Assembly (NCBI RefSeq): GCF_001984155.1
Contig: NZ_MTQO01000042.1
Location: 1 to 64,000 of the forward strand
From: Actinosynnema sp. ALI-1.44
GTDB lineage: Bacteria; Actinomycetota; Actinomycetes; Mycobacteriales; Pseudonocardiaceae
DNA length: 64,000 nt
Direction: 5' to 3'
Both the position numbers and the translations under genes were made by a program. How positions within the stretch are numbered: position 1 is the stretch's first letter; each line of letters starts with the position of its first letter. Of the stretch, positions 34,501 to 37,500 are shown piece after piece. The notes beneath the pieces were generated by a model, which saw nothing but the letters and a program-made list of their open reading frames with translations, was not told where the DNA came from and did not search any database.

Positions 34501-37500
34501 ACCGCCGATGAGCGTCTTCGCCTTGGCCAGCGCGGTGTCGATCTGGTCCGCGCTCTTCTTGCCGTCCTTCGCGTTGATCCCGAACACGAACCCGACCCGG
34601 CCGTCGAACCCGCGAGCCCCGCGCATGATCGACTCGACCACAGCGGGAATCTGCTCGACCTTGCCGTGCGGCAGGATCGCGTTCACCACGAACGCCATCG
34701 GCCGGTTGTCGTCCACCAGTTCCGTCAGCGTCTCGATGTAGTTGTCCGCCGTCACCGACGTCGCCGGGCCTGCGGTGAACTCGTCGAACGCGCTGTTGGT
34801 GTGGCCGAAGTCGAGCCGGAGCTTCTTCAGCTGGGTGCTCGGCGGGGTGTCGTCGATCGGATCGTCGACGCGCCGCCGTTTCCTGGACGACGCCTCCGGA
34901 TCCGTGCCGGGCGGTGCGCTGGGCGGCGGTACCTCGGCTTCCGGCGGCGAGGGGTAGTTGTCGGCAGCCGACAAGTCGGTGTCGGAGGTGCTCCAGAACT
35001 CCTTGCTCCGGTTCTCGATGAGCCACAGGTTGCGGGGCTTGAACGTCATGTCGTGCTGCTCGAGGCCCTCCGTCATCGGGCCGTTGTCCGGCACGACACG
35101 GCCTTTGCCGTCCTGGTGCTGGAAGACGGGCCTGACGTCGTCCTTGGACAGGTACTCGTCGAACATGCCCTGGAAGTGGCCTGCCTCGTGGCCCAACTGC
35201 CGCACGGTGGCGTCCACCGGCCAATGCAGCTGGTTCACCCGAGTGCCCGGTTCGCCGACCTCGACCACGCCGTGCGCCTCGGCCCGGTTGGTCACGAACT
35301 CGACGGACACGTGGAACTGGCGGCCGTTGGCCATCCGGTAGCCGTGGTTGTACAGCTCGTCGACGCCGGTCTTCGCGCGCTCCCGCAGCGCCTGGATCTG
35401 CTCGGGCGTGGCATTGCCCTGTTCGAGGTACAGCTTCGTGGTGTGGTGCTCCACCGGCACCTTCACCCGCACGCCTGGCTGCACCTCGTGCTCCACCTCG
35501 AACCGGCGGACGTCGTAACCGATCGGTCCTCGCCACGACGGCGTGCCAGCCGTGTTCAGTGCGCCCTGCTCACCACGCACGTGCCCCGAGATCGGCTGCG
35601 TCTTCGCGGCCTCTTCGATCACCGTGGACGGAGCCGCGTCCTTCTTCGCGTCGAACCAGGACGCACTCGTCGCGGTGCTGTGCCGCCACGACTGGTCGTT
35701 CAGGATCACCTCGGACGGGTGACTGGCAGGCCGATCGAGGGTCCAGTCGACGTACACGTCGGCGCCATCACCGCGACCCGGCTCGGCCGTCGCGGCGATG
35801 CCGTGCTTGAAGAGCTCGTCGGCGACCACATGCGCGTCGGCACCCGTCACCATCACGACCGGTGGCAGGTAGCCGTCCTCACGGCGCGTCTCCATCGAGC
35901 TGGTGAGCACCTCGACCAACGAGTCCATCTTGGCCCGCTGATCCACGTCCGACGTGAAGTCGAAACGCGCCTCCGGTGCCGGGGACTCGAGCCGGGTCGA
36001 CCCGACAGGTGGTGTGTTGCCGGACGGCGGGCTCCCGGCAGGCGGTGCCGAGACCGAAGACGGCCCAGCGGGCTGCGCGGGCAGAGGCGGCGGCACAGGC
36101 GGGGGTGCCGAAACCGAGGTGTTCCCCGACAGCACAGCCCCAGACGGCGGGGCGGCGGGCGGTGAGGCGGCGGGCGGTGGCACTGAAACCGACGTGTTCC
36201 CCGACAGCACAGCCCCAGACGGCGGCGACGAACCCACAGGCGACGTCGACCCGGAGGGCGGCGCAGCAGCAGGCGGAGCGGACACAGGAGGCGGCGCCGA
36301 GACAGGCGCGACGGGAGGCGGAGCAGCAGGAGGAGGCGGAGCAGCAATGGGAGGCAACGCCGAGGCAGGCCCAGCCGCGGGAGGTGGCGCGGCAGCGGGC
36401 GGTGAACCGATCGGCGAAACCGATCCAGGCGGCGGAGCCGAACCCTGAGGAGACCCCACAGGCGGCACGGCAGCAGGAGGCGGCGCCGAAACCGGTGTCA
36501 CCGCAGGGGGTGAGGCCGCAGGCGGTGTCGGCACCTGAGGTGTGGACCCCACGGGAGGCTGCGAAACCGGGGGCGGTGAACCGACGGGCGTCGATTGGAC
36601 AGGTGGTACCGGAGCAGGTGAGGACACTGGCGGCTGACCGGCCACCGGAGGCGGCGAGCCCACAGGTGGCTGCCCTACCGGAGGCTGTGCGGCCGGAGGC
36701 TGTGCGGCCGGAGGCTGTGCGGCCGGAGGCTGTGCGGGCGGTGATCCAGCCGGTGGTTGGACGGGCGGCGGTTGCTGGCCGTTCCACACCTGCTTGGGTG
36801 GTGCTTCGCCACGCGGTGAGTACGGCGGCGGTGCCTCGACAGGCTGGTACGGAGGTGGTGGGGCCTCTTGCCGATCCGGTGTGTCGCCGCCGACGGGCCC
36901 CTTCGAACCTGGCACCTTCGACTCGGTGACGAGCGGCGGCACCTTCGAATCCGGCCCCGGCCCCGGCTGCGCCTTCGAATCCGGTCCGGGCTGCACCTTC
37001 GAGTCCGGCTTACCACCGGTGATCCTCGTGTCCGGCCCGCCCTGCACCTTCGACTCGCCACCGGGGACCTTCGAGTCCGTCTGGCCGGGCGTCTCCGGGC
37101 GCGGCATGTTCGGTCCGGGGCCACCGTGCTTGTTCATCATCCACGGCGGTGGCGCGCCGTGCTTGTCGATGTACCGGTTCACCGCGTCGATCTGGACTTT
37201 GCGCTCGATCGAGCTCGTCGCGGAGCTGGACACCCACGTCTGGAGCATGTCGAGGTTGGCAAGGCCCTCGGCACCGTAGAACATGCCGATGCCGATCACT
37301 TCGGCGGGCATCTCCGTGAGCGCGTCGAGTTGTCCCGTCCCGATCGGCTTCTTCACGAAGTTGTCGAGATCCTTGTTCAACTTGATCAGCCTGTACGCCG
37401 GACCGTGCAGGAGCCTGGTCAGCCCGCCGACGACGGCCTCGGCGAAGATGGCCTTCACGTCCCAGCCGTCCTTGCGTCTGCCGTTCAGCGTGGTGATCCC

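Noticed and set aside
36680-36735. Regular short tandem repeats that could suggest a CRISPR array
   Set aside because: Units are 15 bp, contiguous without spacers, and encode an in-frame AQPPA repeat inside a Pro-rich linker.
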